From the NCBI GenBank assembly GCA_044508675.1, contig JBIQHF010000005.1, forward strand, positions 62,001 through 126,000: a stretch of 64,000 nucleotides of DNA. Direction: 5' to 3'. Made by a program: the position numbers and the translations under genes. This stretch comes from Raineyella sp044508675 (GTDB lineage: Bacteria > Actinomycetota > Actinomycetes > Propionibacteriales > Propionibacteriaceae). Every line of letters begins with the position of its first letter. The first letter of the stretch is position 1. The notes below the pieces were generated by a model. The model saw only the letters and a program-made list of their open reading frames with translations, searched no databases and was not told the DNA's origin. Below, piece after piece: positions 38,026 to 46,360 of this stretch.

Positions 38026-38745
38026 ATGCGTCGTCGTCCATACTCTCTGGCCCTGATCGGGGTCGCCGTCTCCTCCCTGGCCCTGGCCGGCTGCGGTCCG
38101 CTGTCGGCCGATTCGGTCACCACCGAGGACCGTGAGGTCGCGGCCGACGTCACCGGCATCGTCCTCAGCGATGCCGGCCGGCTCACTCTCTCCCCCGGCG
38201 CCACGGCGTCCCTGTCCGTCACGGCAAGCCCCGACCAGCTCGAGCGGATCAGGACCGAGAGCCGCGACGGCGTCCTGCACCTGGAGCACGAGGGCCGCCG
38301 GGTGTGGTTCGGGCGGACCGGCGAGATCACCTACGACGCCCAACTGCCGACCGTGAACAGCCTCCGCGTCCAGGGCTCGGGCGACATCGATGCGACCGTC
38401 GACCCTGCCGACACCCTCGAGGTGACGATCGATGGCTCCGGCCACATCCGGATCGAAGGGGTGCAGGCCGGCAACCTCACGGTCAAGGTCTCCGGATCCG
38501 GTGACGTCGAGCTCGTCGGGACCGCGGATCGTCTGAGCCTGGAGATCGACGGTTCCGGGGACATCGATGGCACCGAGCTGGTCTCCTCCGACGCGACCGC
38601 CACCATCCGGGGCTCGGGCAACATCAACGTGAACGCCACCAACACCCTCGACGCCAGGATCTCCGGTGCCGGGAGCATCTCCCACTCCGGCGGTGCCACG
38701 GTGACCAAGACCGTCAACGGCGCCGGCGTCATCAGCGGCAGCTGA
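38026..38745 (+). CDS. GIN-domain (DUF2807) lipoprotein
   Basis: A 239-residue lipoprotein with lipobox LALAGC near residues 18-23. The mature part is a beta-helix-like GIN (head GIN, putative auto-transporter adhesin) domain showing the repeating GSGDI/GSGHI/GSGDV/GSGNI signature every 20-25 residues from about residue 110 to the end. These proteins sit on the outer face of the membrane, with no established function. It follows the multicopper oxidase by 124 bp with a non-coding gap. Confidence 0.85.
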   Translation: MRRRPYSLALIGVAVSSLALAGCGPLSADSVTTEDREVAADVTGIVLSDAGRLTLSPGATASLSVTASPDQLERIRTESRDGVLHLEHEGRRVWFGRTGEITYDAQLPTVNSLRVQGSGDIDATVDPADTLEVTIDGSGHIRIEGVQAGNLTVKVSGSGDVELVGTADRLSLEIDGSGDIDGTELVSSDATATIRGSGNINVNATNTLDARISGAGSISHSGGATVTKTVNGAGVISGS

Positions 38746-38811
38746 CCTCCGGGTCCAGTACTCGGGCGCGCCGCGCCTGCCAGCGGCCCCCAGGACTTGA
38801 GAAGGTAGGGC

Positions 38812-39981
38812 ATGGACCCGGTCAGGAATCCCTATGTCCCGGGCGCCGGACGCCCCCCGATGGCCCTGGTGGGGCGCGAGGAACAGCTCCGGGCATTCGA
38901 GGTCGCCCGCCGACGGGTCGCCTCGGGCCGATCCGCCCAGTCACTGGTGCTGTATGGGCTGCGGGGGGTCGGCAAGACCGTGCTGCTGTCCCGGTTCGCG
39001 GGGCTGGCCCGGGACGACGGCTGGCTGGTCGCGCAGATCGAGGGCAACTCCGGCCGGTCGATGCGCGAACTGATCGGCGACGCCTTCCACGACGAACTGG
39101 TCGACCTGGCCCGGCCCAGCGCCCCGAAGCGGATCCTCAAAGCACTGAAGACCATCCTGAGCTTCAAGGCCTCGTACGATACCTCCGGGACCTGGAGCTT
39201 CGGGCTCGACCTGGGGGACCAGCCCGGCGGTGGTGCCGACACGGGGGAGTTCGAGGCCGACCTCGCCAAGCTGCTCCGTGACCTGGCCGGCGCGGCCGAG
39301 GAACAGGGGCGGGGCGTGCTCCTGGTGGTCGACGAGGCCCAGGACCTGATCTCTGACGAGATGGTCGCGCTCTGCTCGATCGTGCACGCGGCCAACCAAC
39401 GCTCCGATCGTCTCCTGGTCGCCATGGCCGGGCTGCCCAACCTGCCCCGCAGGCTCAGCGTCGCCAAGTCGTACGCCGAGCGGCTCTTCTGGTACAGCTC
39501 GATCGGGCCACTGGAGCGCGGTCATGCGGAGGCCGCCCTGGTCGACCCGGCCCGGGTCGAAGGGGTGGCGTTCACCGACGGGGCGCTGTCGCGGCTGGTC
39601 GACGCGGCCGACGGCTACCCGTACTTCCTGCAGCAGTACGGGCAGGACACCTGGAATGCGGCCGCCGGAAGCCCGATCACGATCGGGGCCGCCGAGACCG
39701 GGATCCGGGAGGGCAGGCTCGCGCTCGACCTCGGCTTCTTCCGCGCCCGCTGGGACCGGACGACCGCGGTAGAGCGTGACTACCTGCGCGCCATGGCGGT
39801 CGACGGTGAGGCCGGCAGCCTGTCGGCCACCGTGGCGGCCCGCCTGGGCCGTACGGCCACCGCCTTGGGCTCGGTGCGGACCCAGTTGATCAACAAGGGG
39901 CTGATCTACGCGCCCGAGCACGCCGGCGTCGCGTTCACCGTGCCGACGATGGCCGACTTCGTGAACCGCCAGTCCGATTGA
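38812..39981 (+). CDS. Orc1/Cdc6-like AAA ATPase
   Basis: A 389-residue STAND-type AAA ATPase, possibly archaeal-Cdc6-like in fold. LVGREEQLRAFEVAR precedes Walker A GLRGVGKT near residue 50; Walker B is LLVVDEAQD near residue 170 and the sensor region is MAGLPNLPRR near 205. A C-terminal winged-helix-like segment, YLRAMAVDGEAGSLSATVAARLG and QLINKGLIYAPEHAGVAFTVP, follows. Similar proteins occur on actinobacterial mobile and chromosomal regions with no set function. The start at 38812 ATG is supported by GAGAAGG upstream. Confidence 0.8.
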   Translation: MDPVRNPYVPGAGRPPMALVGREEQLRAFEVARRRVASGRSAQSLVLYGLRGVGKTVLLSRFAGLARDDGWLVAQIEGNSGRSMRELIGDAFHDELVDLARPSAPKRILKALKTILSFKASYDTSGTWSFGLDLGDQPGGGADTGEFEADLAKLLRDLAGAAEEQGRGVLLVVDEAQDLISDEMVALCSIVHAANQRSDRLLVAMAGLPNLPRRLSVAKSYAERLFWYSSIGPLERGHAEAALVDPARVEGVAFTDGALSRLVDAADGYPYFLQQYGQDTWNAAAGSPITIGAAETGIREGRLALDLGFFRARWDRTTAVERDYLRAMAVDGEAGSLSATVAARLGRTATALGSVRTQLINKGLIYAPEHAGVAFTVPTMADFVNRQSD

Positions 39982-40036
39982 GCCGGGTCCGAGTTTGAGC
40001 CCGGTTCGAGCGACCGCAGAGCCGGCCCTGAAACGA

Positions 40037-40070
40037 CGGATCCCGCTCCCTGGTGAGGGAGCGGGATCCG
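40037..40070. terminator. Terminator between the AAA ATPase and tRNA-Ser(GGA)
   Basis: A perfect 15-bp stem with a four-base loop between two converging units; on the minus strand it is followed by TCGTTTC, so it likely ends the tRNA transcript. Confidence 0.85.
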
Positions 40071-40073
40071 CGA

Positions 40074-40161
40074 TGGCGGAGGATACGAGATTCGAACTCG
40101 TGAGGGCGTGAACCCAACCCGCTTTCCAAGCGAGCGCCATAGGCCTCTAGGCGAATCCTCC
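40074..40161 (-). tRNA. tRNA-Ser (GGA)
   Basis: On the minus strand the acceptor stem is GGAGGAT/ATCCTCC (40161-40155 with 40084-40078), followed by discriminator G and encoded CCA. The anticodon loop reads TTGGAAA, anticodon GGA, and the long variable arm is present. Confidence 0.95.
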
Positions 40162-40169
40162 GTCGGTAG

Positions 40170-40197
40170 ACTTTACACGAACTGGGCGGTTGGGCAA
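40170..40197 (-). promoter_or_regulatory. Promoter of tRNA-Ser(GGA)
   Basis: Minus-strand TTGCCC (40197-40192) and TAAAGT (40175-40170) are 16 bases apart, placing the transcript start within a few bases of the tRNA 5' end. Confidence 0.6.
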
Positions 40198-40324
40198 ATT
40201 CGGTGCCGATGCGGGGTGGGCGGCGATGCTCCCGAACAGGCGGTCGGCTGGTCGCGCGGTCAACTGGCGTACGGTCCATCGGTCGCGTGGTCACCACTCG
40301 CGCCCTCGACCAGGTGGTTGTCTC

Positions 40325-40552
40325 CCAAACTTCCATAGGTTCCCCCTATGGAAGTTTGGTGCCGGGCAACTTCCACATCTCGGGGTGGCCTCCGGGGGCC
40401 CGGGCCTGACCAAGGCCAGAGTAGATCCGCCGCGCTTTCGTACAGACGCCGCCGCTGTACGGGTAGCGGATCCCTGGAAACGCGGCGGATCCGGTGAGGC
40501 TCCGGGGCCGGTGGTCGGCCACCAACGTTTCATAGGAGCAACCTATGGAAAT
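40325..40552. repeat. Nested palindromic element
   Basis: From outside to inside: a perfect 15-bp-arm palindrome at 40325-40359 and a related imperfect one around 40523-40552 (both built on CATAGG/CCTATG); GGTGGCC at 40384 with GGCCACC at 40517; GATCCGCCGCG at 40424 with its complement at 40481; GTACAG/CTGTAC at 40440 and 40455. No credible protein is encoded. It fills the otherwise gene-free gap between tRNA-Ser(GGA) and the SRP RNA. Confidence 0.6.
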
Positions 40553-40619
40553 TTCTCGAGTATCCACCCGGAAGCGTCGACGGCAGGCGGCCCGGTGGAC
40601 GTCCGCGTCGAGCTCCGGA

Positions 40620-40649
40620 GTTGGGGTCCTCGGCCGCAATCATCTACAC
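40620..40649 (+). promoter_or_regulatory. SRP RNA promoter
   Basis: TTGGGG at 40620-40625 and TACACT at 40644-40649 with an 18-base spacer; the RNA begins about eight bases later. Confidence 0.55.
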
Positions 40650-40657
40650 TGAGACAA

Positions 40658-40746
40658 GGTCCCCCGTGTGGCGTTACCTCGCCCAACTCCCCCAGGGTCG
40701 GAAGGCAGCAAGGGTAAGTGAGCTCTGTCGGGTGCGCGGGGGGCCC
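40658..40746 (+). ncRNA. ffs: Small signal recognition particle RNA (4.5S type)
   Basis: The conserved SRP apical loop GGTCGGAAGGCAGCAAGGG is at about 40697-40715, with terminal pairing of GGTCCCCCG (from 40658) with GCGGGGGGCC near 40737-40746. It is a small, Alu-less bacterial SRP RNA, directly upstream of dnaX as in many Actinobacteria. Exact ends are estimated from the terminal pairing. Confidence 0.88.
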
Positions 40747-40755
40747 CTTTCTTTC

Positions 40756-40790
40756 AAGCCGGGTCGCGCGCGACCCGGCTTGCTATTTCT
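40756..40790 (+). terminator. SRP RNA terminator
   Basis: Stem AAGCCGGGTCG/CGACCCGGCTT around a CGCG loop, followed by GCTATTTCT. Confidence 0.85.
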
Positions 40791-40859
40791 CGCGGGCCGA
40801 CCGGCTTTCGGGAGTCAAGAGGCCGGTGAAACGTCAGCGGCACCACATAGGGTGGCCAC

Positions 40860-43460
40860 GTGGACGACGATGACGAGCTCGAGCCGTGGGAGGACGACGG
40901 TGCTGACCTCCCCGACGATGGTGGGGCCGGCGACCTCGTGATCGAGGACGACCCCGAAATGGACGCCCCCGCCCCCGAGGCGGCCCCCCGGAGCAGCGAG
41001 GGACCGGGGGAGCGATCCGTCGCGGTGGCTGAGGTGCCACCCGCCCCGTTGGCGCTCTACCGCCGGTACCGTCCCGACACCTTCGCCGGGGTCATCGGCC
41101 AGGAACATGTCACCGGACCGTTGCAGCGAGCCCTGCAGCACAACCGGGCCAACCACGCCTACCTGTTCTCCGGCCCCCGTGGCTGTGGCAAGACCACGTC
41201 GGCACGGATCCTCGCCCGGGCACTGAACTGCGAGAACGGTCCGGCGGCCGAGCCCTGTGGCCACTGCACGTCCTGCCGGGAGCTGGCGACGGGCGGGCCG
41301 GGCTCGATCGACGTGATCGAGATCGACGCGGCTTCCCACGGTGGCGTCGACGACGCCCGGGACCTGCGGGAGAAGGCCTACTTCGCCCCGGTGAACAGCC
41401 GCTACAAGATCTACATCATCGACGAGGCCCACATGGTCACGACGCAGGGCTTCAACGCCCTGCTGAAGCTGGTCGAGGAGCCGCCGCCGCACGTCAAGTT
41501 CATTTTCGCGACCACCGAGCCGGACAAGGTGATCGGCACCATCCGGTCGCGTACGCACCACTACCCGTTCCGACTGGTGCCGCCCAAGGTGCTGGGCCAG
41601 TACCTGGCCACCATCTGTGCGGAGGAGGGGATCGTCACCGAGGCAGGGGTCCTGCCGCTGGTCGTCCGGGCCGGCGGCGGCTCGGTGCGTGACTCCCTGT
41701 CCGTGCTGGACCAACTGCTCGGCGGCGCCTCCGAGCAGGGCGTGACGTACGAGCATGCCACCGGTCTGCTGGGCTACACGCCCGAACACCTGCTGGACGA
41801 CATGATGAGCGCGTTCGCGGCCGGTGACGGTGCGGGCGTCTTCTCGGTCGTGGAGAAGGTGATCGAGGCCGGCAAGGACCCGCGACGCTTCGCCGAGGAC
41901 CTGCTGCAGCGGTTGCGGGACCTGGTGGTCGTCGCCGCCGTTCCCGACGCGCTCAGCACCGGCCTGGTGGAGGTCACGCCCGGGCAGGCGGAGGCGTACG
42001 CCACCCAGGCCACCGAGATGGGCCTGGGTGAGTTGACTCGGGCGGCGGACGTGATCGCCGAGGGCCTGACCCAGATGCGTGGCACCACCTCTCCGCGGCT
42101 CCACCTGGAACTGATGTGCGCCCGGGTCCTGCTCCCGGGCGCCGACGTGGCCGAGCGCGGCACGCACGCCCGGCTCGACCGGATCGAACGCCGCCTGAAC
42201 CTGGGTGGACTCGATACCGGGGTGCCGGTCGCCGAGGTCCCCGTCGGCCCCGCTGCCGGCCCCGACCTCCCCGCTGCCCAAGGCCAGCGTCCCCGCGGTA
42301 CGTCGCCCGGCTCCGCGCCGGCCCAAGGGCGCCCGGTGCGCCCACCGCGTCCTGATCGTCCGCGCCCCGCGCCCACGGCACAGCCGGCACCCCAGACACA
42401 GCCGGGACCGCAGGCACCTCCGGCACCCCAGGCACCTCCGGCACCCCAGGCACCTCCGGCACCCCAGGCACCTCCGGCACCCCAGGCGCCGGCCGAGCCC
42501 CGAGCGGGTCAGCGGGCACCTCGCCCCGAGCGTCCCGATGTCGGCGCGCTCACCACCCAGATCGCTCTTGACCGGTGGGACGAGCTCATGGCCGCGGTCG
42601 GGCGCCGTCGCATGTTCACCAAGGTGCTGCTGGAGGGCAACGCGGCCGTCGTCTCCCTGGTCGGCGGCGTGCTCACCCTCGCCTTCAACTCTCCGGGCGC
42701 CCGGGCAAGCTTCGAACGCCCGCGCGAGCGCGGCGGGTTCATGGAGGCACTGACCGAGGTGTTCGGTGTGGTGCTGCAGGTGGACACCATCGTCGACCCC
42801 GATGCGGGGCGTCACGGCCGGGGCGGCCGGGGCTCGGGTCCGTCCGGTCCCGGCGGGCCACAACATCCGGCAGACGCACCGCCGTCCCGTTCCGCAGGTG
42901 CACCGCAGCAGCCCCCGGCAGGTGCCGGCCCGCAGGCTGGCTCCGCCAGGGGGCCGGTCGCCCCGCCCGCATCCCGCGTCGCTCCCCAGGCCGCTGCACC
43001 CACCCCCGTTGTTGCGACCCCGCCGGCTGCCCCGCCGGCCGCCGCGCCGAGGGACCAGAGCCCGGAGCCGCCTCGCCGACGAGGCACCCGCCGCGGGGAG
43101 CCCGTGCCGCCCCCTGCGCGCGACGACGTGCCGCCGCCTCCGGAGCCGCCGGCGGACCCGTGGGACGAGCCGCCGCCCGAGGAGGATCCGTACGTCCCCC
43201 GCCAGGTGCAGCAGCCCGCTGGACCGCCGGCGGTCCCGATGGCCTCGCCGGCACCTCCGTCGCGGCCGAGCCGGTACTCGCAGGTGACGGCGGCCCCGCC
43301 ACCGCCGAAGGACCTGACCCCCGAGGAGGAGGCTGCCGCGTACAGCGACGAGGACGACACGGTGGGGGAGGGCTACGAGAGCGCCGCCGAGCTCCTGACC
43401 AACGTCCTCGGCGCCGAACTGCTCCTGGAGGAACAGAAGGACACCGGGCTCACTGCCTAG
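40860..43460 (+). CDS. dnaX: DNA polymerase III subunit gamma/tau
   Basis: Clamp-loader ATPase of 866 residues. An unusual acidic N-terminal extension of about 60 residues precedes the normal start LALYRRYRPDTFAGVIGQEHV. Walker A is SGPRGCGKTT near residue 102, the zinc module CENGPAAEPCGHCTSC is near 124, and Walker B is IIDEAH near 187. After domain III comes a Pro/Ala-rich tail containing six-residue QAPPAP repeats near residue 520 and another disordered stretch before the C-terminal tau end. The GTG at 40860 has GGGTGG upstream, but a start within the acidic region cannot be excluded. Confidence 0.92.
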   Translation: MDDDDELEPWEDDGADLPDDGGAGDLVIEDDPEMDAPAPEAAPRSSEGPGERSVAVAEVPPAPLALYRRYRPDTFAGVIGQEHVTGPLQRALQHNRANHAYLFSGPRGCGKTTSARILARALNCENGPAAEPCGHCTSCRELATGGPGSIDVIEIDAASHGGVDDARDLREKAYFAPVNSRYKIYIIDEAHMVTTQGFNALLKLVEEPPPHVKFIFATTEPDKVIGTIRSRTHHYPFRLVPPKVLGQYLATICAEEGIVTEAGVLPLVVRAGGGSVRDSLSVLDQLLGGASEQGVTYEHATGLLGYTPEHLLDDMMSAFAAGDGAGVFSVVEKVIEAGKDPRRFAEDLLQRLRDLVVVAAVPDALSTGLVEVTPGQAEAYATQATEMGLGELTRAADVIAEGLTQMRGTTSPRLHLELMCARVLLPGADVAERGTHARLDRIERRLNLGGLDTGVPVAEVPVGPAAGPDLPAAQGQRPRGTSPGSAPAQGRPVRPPRPDRPRPAPTAQPAPQTQPGPQAPPAPQAPPAPQAPPAPQAPPAPQAPAEPRAGQRAPRPERPDVGALTTQIALDRWDELMAAVGRRRMFTKVLLEGNAAVVSLVGGVLTLAFNSPGARASFERPRERGGFMEALTEVFGVVLQVDTIVDPDAGRHGRGGRGSGPSGPGGPQHPADAPPSRSAGAPQQPPAGAGPQAGSARGPVAPPASRVAPQAAAPTPVVATPPAAPPAAAPRDQSPEPPRRRGTRRGEPVPPPARDDVPPPPEPPADPWDEPPPEEDPYVPRQVQQPAGPPAVPMASPAPPSRPSRYSQVTAAPPPPKDLTPEEEAAAYSDEDDTVGEGYESAAELLTNVLGAELLLEEQKDTGLTA
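42410..42486. repeat. 18-bp tandem repeat within dnaX
   Basis: Four near-perfect copies of an 18-bp unit (CCAGGCACCTCCGGCACC) encode repeated Gln-Ala-Pro-Pro-Ala-Pro. Frame is kept, so copy-number change would only alter linker length. Confidence 0.85.
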
Positions 43461-43534
43461 GTGGACCGACCCGGAACGCAGGGGCAGGGGCCCGGCGCTG
43501 GTGGACCAGGGGCTGGAAATGCCGGCGTACGCTG

Positions 43535-43554
43535 TTGGTATCAACTGGTATCAA
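43535..43554. repeat. Direct repeat TGGTATCAAC x2
   Basis: Two adjacent identical ten-base units immediately upstream of the ribosome-binding region of the small Cys-rich gene; GTTG-GTAT-CAAC is also a short palindrome. It may be an operator. Confidence 0.45.
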
Positions 43555-43568
43555 CAAGGGGGCCCGGC

Positions 43569-43739
43569 ATGGCGCGATCTCCTGATCCGAAGTGCCCGGT
43601 GCGCCCGGGGGACAACTGCTCCCTGTGCTACCCGGGTGCGTCCGGTCCCCAGGACTGTGGCCTGGTCTGGTTGGTCCGCGAGGACCCGGAACTGAGCGCC
43701 GAGCTCGCACGCCTGAAGGCCGAGCAGGCCAGCGCCTGA
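43569..43739 (+). CDS. Small cysteine-rich actinobacterial protein (DUF6767-like)
   Basis: A 56-residue protein with four cysteines in C-x7-C-x2-C-x9-C spacing (PKCPVRPGDNCSLCYPGASG, then QDCGLVW), suggesting a small zinc- or iron-sulfur-binding knot. The C-terminus is a short helix, LSAELARLKAEQ. It matches my recollection of DUF6767, a small actinobacterial family of unknown role. AAGGGGG precedes the ATG at 43569. It follows dnaX and converges on the nitronate monooxygenase gene. Confidence 0.7.
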   Translation: MARSPDPKCPVRPGDNCSLCYPGASGPQDCGLVWLVREDPELSAELARLKAEQASA

Positions 43740-43743
43740 AGCC

Positions 43744-44778
43744 TCAGTCGGGGGCCCCGGCGGTGGGGCTCAGGCGTGCCACGATCTCGGCGGCCGGTGC
43801 CTCCCGGAGCTGTTCCCAGCCGGTGCCGGCCCACAGGTTGGTGTGCTGCATGTCCCCGATGTCCGCGGCGGCGCGGCGGATCGGGCCGACCAGTTGGTTC
43901 ACGGCCGGGTAGGAGGCGGGAGCCAGCGCGTCGAACGCGTCGATGAAGGCGTTGTGCAGGCTCCGGGCCCACCGGCCGGAGAAGCAGCGGGTCAGCGTGG
44001 TCCGGGTGAAGACGGGGTGCTGGAGCGCCGCCCGACAGGTCGGGTGCGTGCCGGCCTCCGGGGTGAGCAGGAACGCGGTCCCCAGTTGGGCGGCGGAGGC
44101 GCCGGCCGTCAGGACCTCACGTACGTCCTCGGCCGTGGCCAGCCCACCCGCGGCCAACAACGGCACCGACACCGCCGACCGCACCTCGACCAGGAGTTCG
44201 CCCAACGGCATGGTGGGAGCCGGGTCCGACGTCCGCCACGTGCCTTGGTGGCCGCCGGCCTCAGGCCCCTGGACAACCAGGGCATCCATCCCCGCGGCCA
44301 CCGCGGCGCGGGCATCGGCCGCCGATGTCACGGTGGCGACCAGTGAGGAGTCCACCGCGTGCAGTCGCCGCACCGTGCCGGGATCCGGCAGGCCGAACGT
44401 GAACGAGACCACCGGGACCGGCTGGTCGACGAGCAGGTCGACCTTCGCCGGCCAGGCATCATCGTCCGGGTGCGGGAGGGGGAGCGTGTCGAGGCCGAGC
44501 TGGGTGGCGACCGGCAGCAGCGCCTGGCGGTAGGCCGCCAGCGGGTCCGGGTCGATCGGGTCGGTGTCGGGGACGAACAGATTGACTCCGAACAGGTCGG
44601 CGCCGGCCACCCGTACGGCACTGATCTGCTCGGCCAGCGCGGTGACGGACAGGTAGCCGGCAGACAGGAACCCCAGCCCTCCGGCCTCGCCCACCGCGGT
44701 GACCAGGGCGGGGGTCGAGGGCCCGCCGGCCATCGGTGCCGCGATGATCGGGGTGCGCAGGATCGGAAAGCTGCTCAT
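43744..44778 (-). CDS. Nitronate monooxygenase (2-nitropropane dioxygenase family)
   Basis: FMN-dependent TIM-barrel enzyme of 344 residues that oxidises nitronates such as propionate-3-nitronate. The N-terminus PIIAAPMAGGPSTPALVTAVGEAGGLGFLSAGY, the GGHQG segment near residue 178, LLAAGGLATAEDV near residue 205 and GASAAQLGTAFLLTPEAG near residue 222 are the FMN- and phosphate-binding blocks. The ATG at 44778 begins directly with the first strand. It is probably independent of the alcohol dehydrogenase upstream, which shares its strand. Confidence 0.88.
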   Translation of the reverse strand: MSSFPILRTPIIAAPMAGGPSTPALVTAVGEAGGLGFLSAGYLSVTALAEQISAVRVAGADLFGVNLFVPDTDPIDPDPLAAYRQALLPVATQLGLDTLPLPHPDDDAWPAKVDLLVDQPVPVVSFTFGLPDPGTVRRLHAVDSSLVATVTSAADARAAVAAGMDALVVQGPEAGGHQGTWRTSDPAPTMPLGELLVEVRSAVSVPLLAAGGLATAEDVREVLTAGASAAQLGTAFLLTPEAGTHPTCRAALQHPVFTRTTLTRCFSGRWARSLHNAFIDAFDALAPASYPAVNQLVGPIRRAAADIGDMQHTNLWAGTGWEQLREAPAAEIVARLSPTAGAPD

Positions 44779-44857
44779 GACCCGAACCTAGGTGAACGGC
44801 CTGCCCAGGGGAAGGGGCGACAGGCCACCCGGAGGGGGAGATGGACGGTGGACCGGC

Positions 44858-45868
44858 TCAGACCGGGTCGGCGATGCGGAGCACTCCGGCACCTTCGATG
44901 TCGCCTCGCGCCAGGTACTCGAGTGCCCGGTCGGCCTCCTCGAAGGGGTACTCGTGGGTCGTCGGACGCAGTCCGAGGCGCGCGGCGAGGGTGAGGAACT
45001 CCTCGCCGTCGCGGCGGGTGTTCGACTCGACGCTGGTGAGCGACTTCTCGTGGAACAGGTGGCGCTGGTAGTCCAGCGGCGGAACATCGGACATGTGGAT
45101 GCCGGCACAGGCCACCGTGCCGCCCGGGCCGAGCGCCTCCAGCGCGTACGGCACGATGTCGCCGGCAGGCGCGAAGATGATCGCGGAGTCCAGTGGCACC
45201 GGGGGCAGGTCGCGGGCCTCGCCGGCGGAGGCGCAGCCGAGCTGCCGGGCGAACCGGCGGGCGTTCTCGCCGCGGGTCAGCACGTGCACCTCGATGCCCT
45301 GGGCGAGGGCCACCTGCGCGGTCAGGTGCGCGCTGCCGCCGAACCCGTACAGTCCCAGGGTCCCGCCGGGCGGTACGGCTGCCCGACGCAGCGCCCGGTA
45401 GCCGATGATTCCCGCGCACAGCAGCGGTGCGGCGGTCGCGTCGTCGAAGCCCTCCGGCAACCGGTACGCGAAGCCCTCGGGCACGGTGGTGTACTCGGCG
45501 TAGCCGCCGTCGGCGTCCCAGCCGGTGTACTGCGAGGCGGTGCACAGGTTCTCGTGGCCGGTGCGGCAGGCCCGGCACACCCCGCAGGTACTGCGCAGCC
45601 ATGGCACACCCACCCGCTCGCCCGGGCGGAACCGGCGGGTGCCCGGCCCGGAGTCGACCACCTGGCCGACGATCTCGTGGCCCGGGGTGACCTGCGGCCG
45701 GTGCACCGGCAGGTCACCCTCGGTGACGTGGAGGTCGGTCCGGCAGACCCCGCAGGTCAGCACCCGGACCAGGACCTCACCGGGGCCCGGCGTCGGCAAC
45801 TCCTTCTCGACCAGTTCCAGGGGCCCGCTGGTCAGCGGGCCGGGCGTACGAACCTGCCATGCGCGCAT
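44858..45868 (-). CDS. Zinc-dependent alcohol dehydrogenase
   Basis: A 336-residue medium-chain dehydrogenase. Catalytic zinc ligands are in CGVCRTDLHV (near residue 39) and GHEIVGQVV (near 63); the structural zinc loop is CGVCRACRTGHENLC near 94-108. The cofactor loop is LYGFGGSAHL near 173, with two glycines of the usual GxGGxG altered. It resembles AdhP/zinc-binding alcohol dehydrogenases acting on simple alcohols. The ATG at 45868 leads straight into family sequence. Confidence 0.88.
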   Translation of the reverse strand: MRAWQVRTPGPLTSGPLELVEKELPTPGPGEVLVRVLTCGVCRTDLHVTEGDLPVHRPQVTPGHEIVGQVVDSGPGTRRFRPGERVGVPWLRSTCGVCRACRTGHENLCTASQYTGWDADGGYAEYTTVPEGFAYRLPEGFDDATAAPLLCAGIIGYRALRRAAVPPGGTLGLYGFGGSAHLTAQVALAQGIEVHVLTRGENARRFARQLGCASAGEARDLPPVPLDSAIIFAPAGDIVPYALEALGPGGTVACAGIHMSDVPPLDYQRHLFHEKSLTSVESNTRRDGEEFLTLAARLGLRPTTHEYPFEEADRALEYLARGDIEGAGVLRIADPV

Positions 45869-46033
45869 GGTGATCTCGCTTCCTCCGCGGTGGCGGCTGC
45901 GGTGGGGACCAGTCCATCACGCTCCGGGCCGGTCGGCCACTGATCCTTGTCCCGGGCGATGGCCGCCCGGATCGGGACGTCAGTGGGGTCGCATACTCTT
46001 GGGGCAGCTGACCACCGTGAAAGGAACCCCCAG

Positions 46034-46360
46034 ATGACCGAGGGAATGCCCCAGGGCTTCGACATGAACGCACTCATGCAGCAGGCCACGGCCATGCAGG
46101 CGCAAATGCAGCAGGCCCAGGCCGAGCTGGCCGTCACGAACATCTCCGGCACCGCCGGTGGCGGCCTGGTCAAGGTCGTCATGACCGGGGCCGGCGAGGT
46201 CACCTCGGTGGAGATCAAGCCGGAAGCGGTCGACCCGGAGGACACCGAGTCCCTCGGTGACCTGATCGTTGCTGCCCTGCGCGATGCCAACAACCAGGCG
46301 ACCGCACTCGCCCAGGCCAAGCTCGGCCCGCTGGCAGGCGGGGCCGGTCTCGGACTCTGA
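46034..46360 (+). CDS. YbaB/EbfC family nucleoid-associated protein
   Basis: A 108-residue DNA-binding protein. A Met/Gln-rich helix, MNALMQQATAMQAQMQQAQA, leads into the beta part (GGGLVKVVMTGAGEVTSVEIKPEAV) and the C-terminal helix. Family members bind DNA as dimers and compact the nucleoid. AAGGA precedes the ATG at 46034. Its stop codon touches the recR start directly, the conserved ybaB-recR pair, so the two are translationally coupled. Confidence 0.93.
   Translation: MTEGMPQGFDMNALMQQATAMQAQMQQAQAELAVTNISGTAGGGLVKVVMTGAGEVTSVEIKPEAVDPEDTESLGDLIVAALRDANNQATALAQAKLGPLAGGAGLGL

Noticed and set aside
42410..42486. Tandem repeats in dnaX as a mobile or regulatory repeat
   Set aside because: They keep reading frame and encode a proline-rich linker normal for tau subunits.
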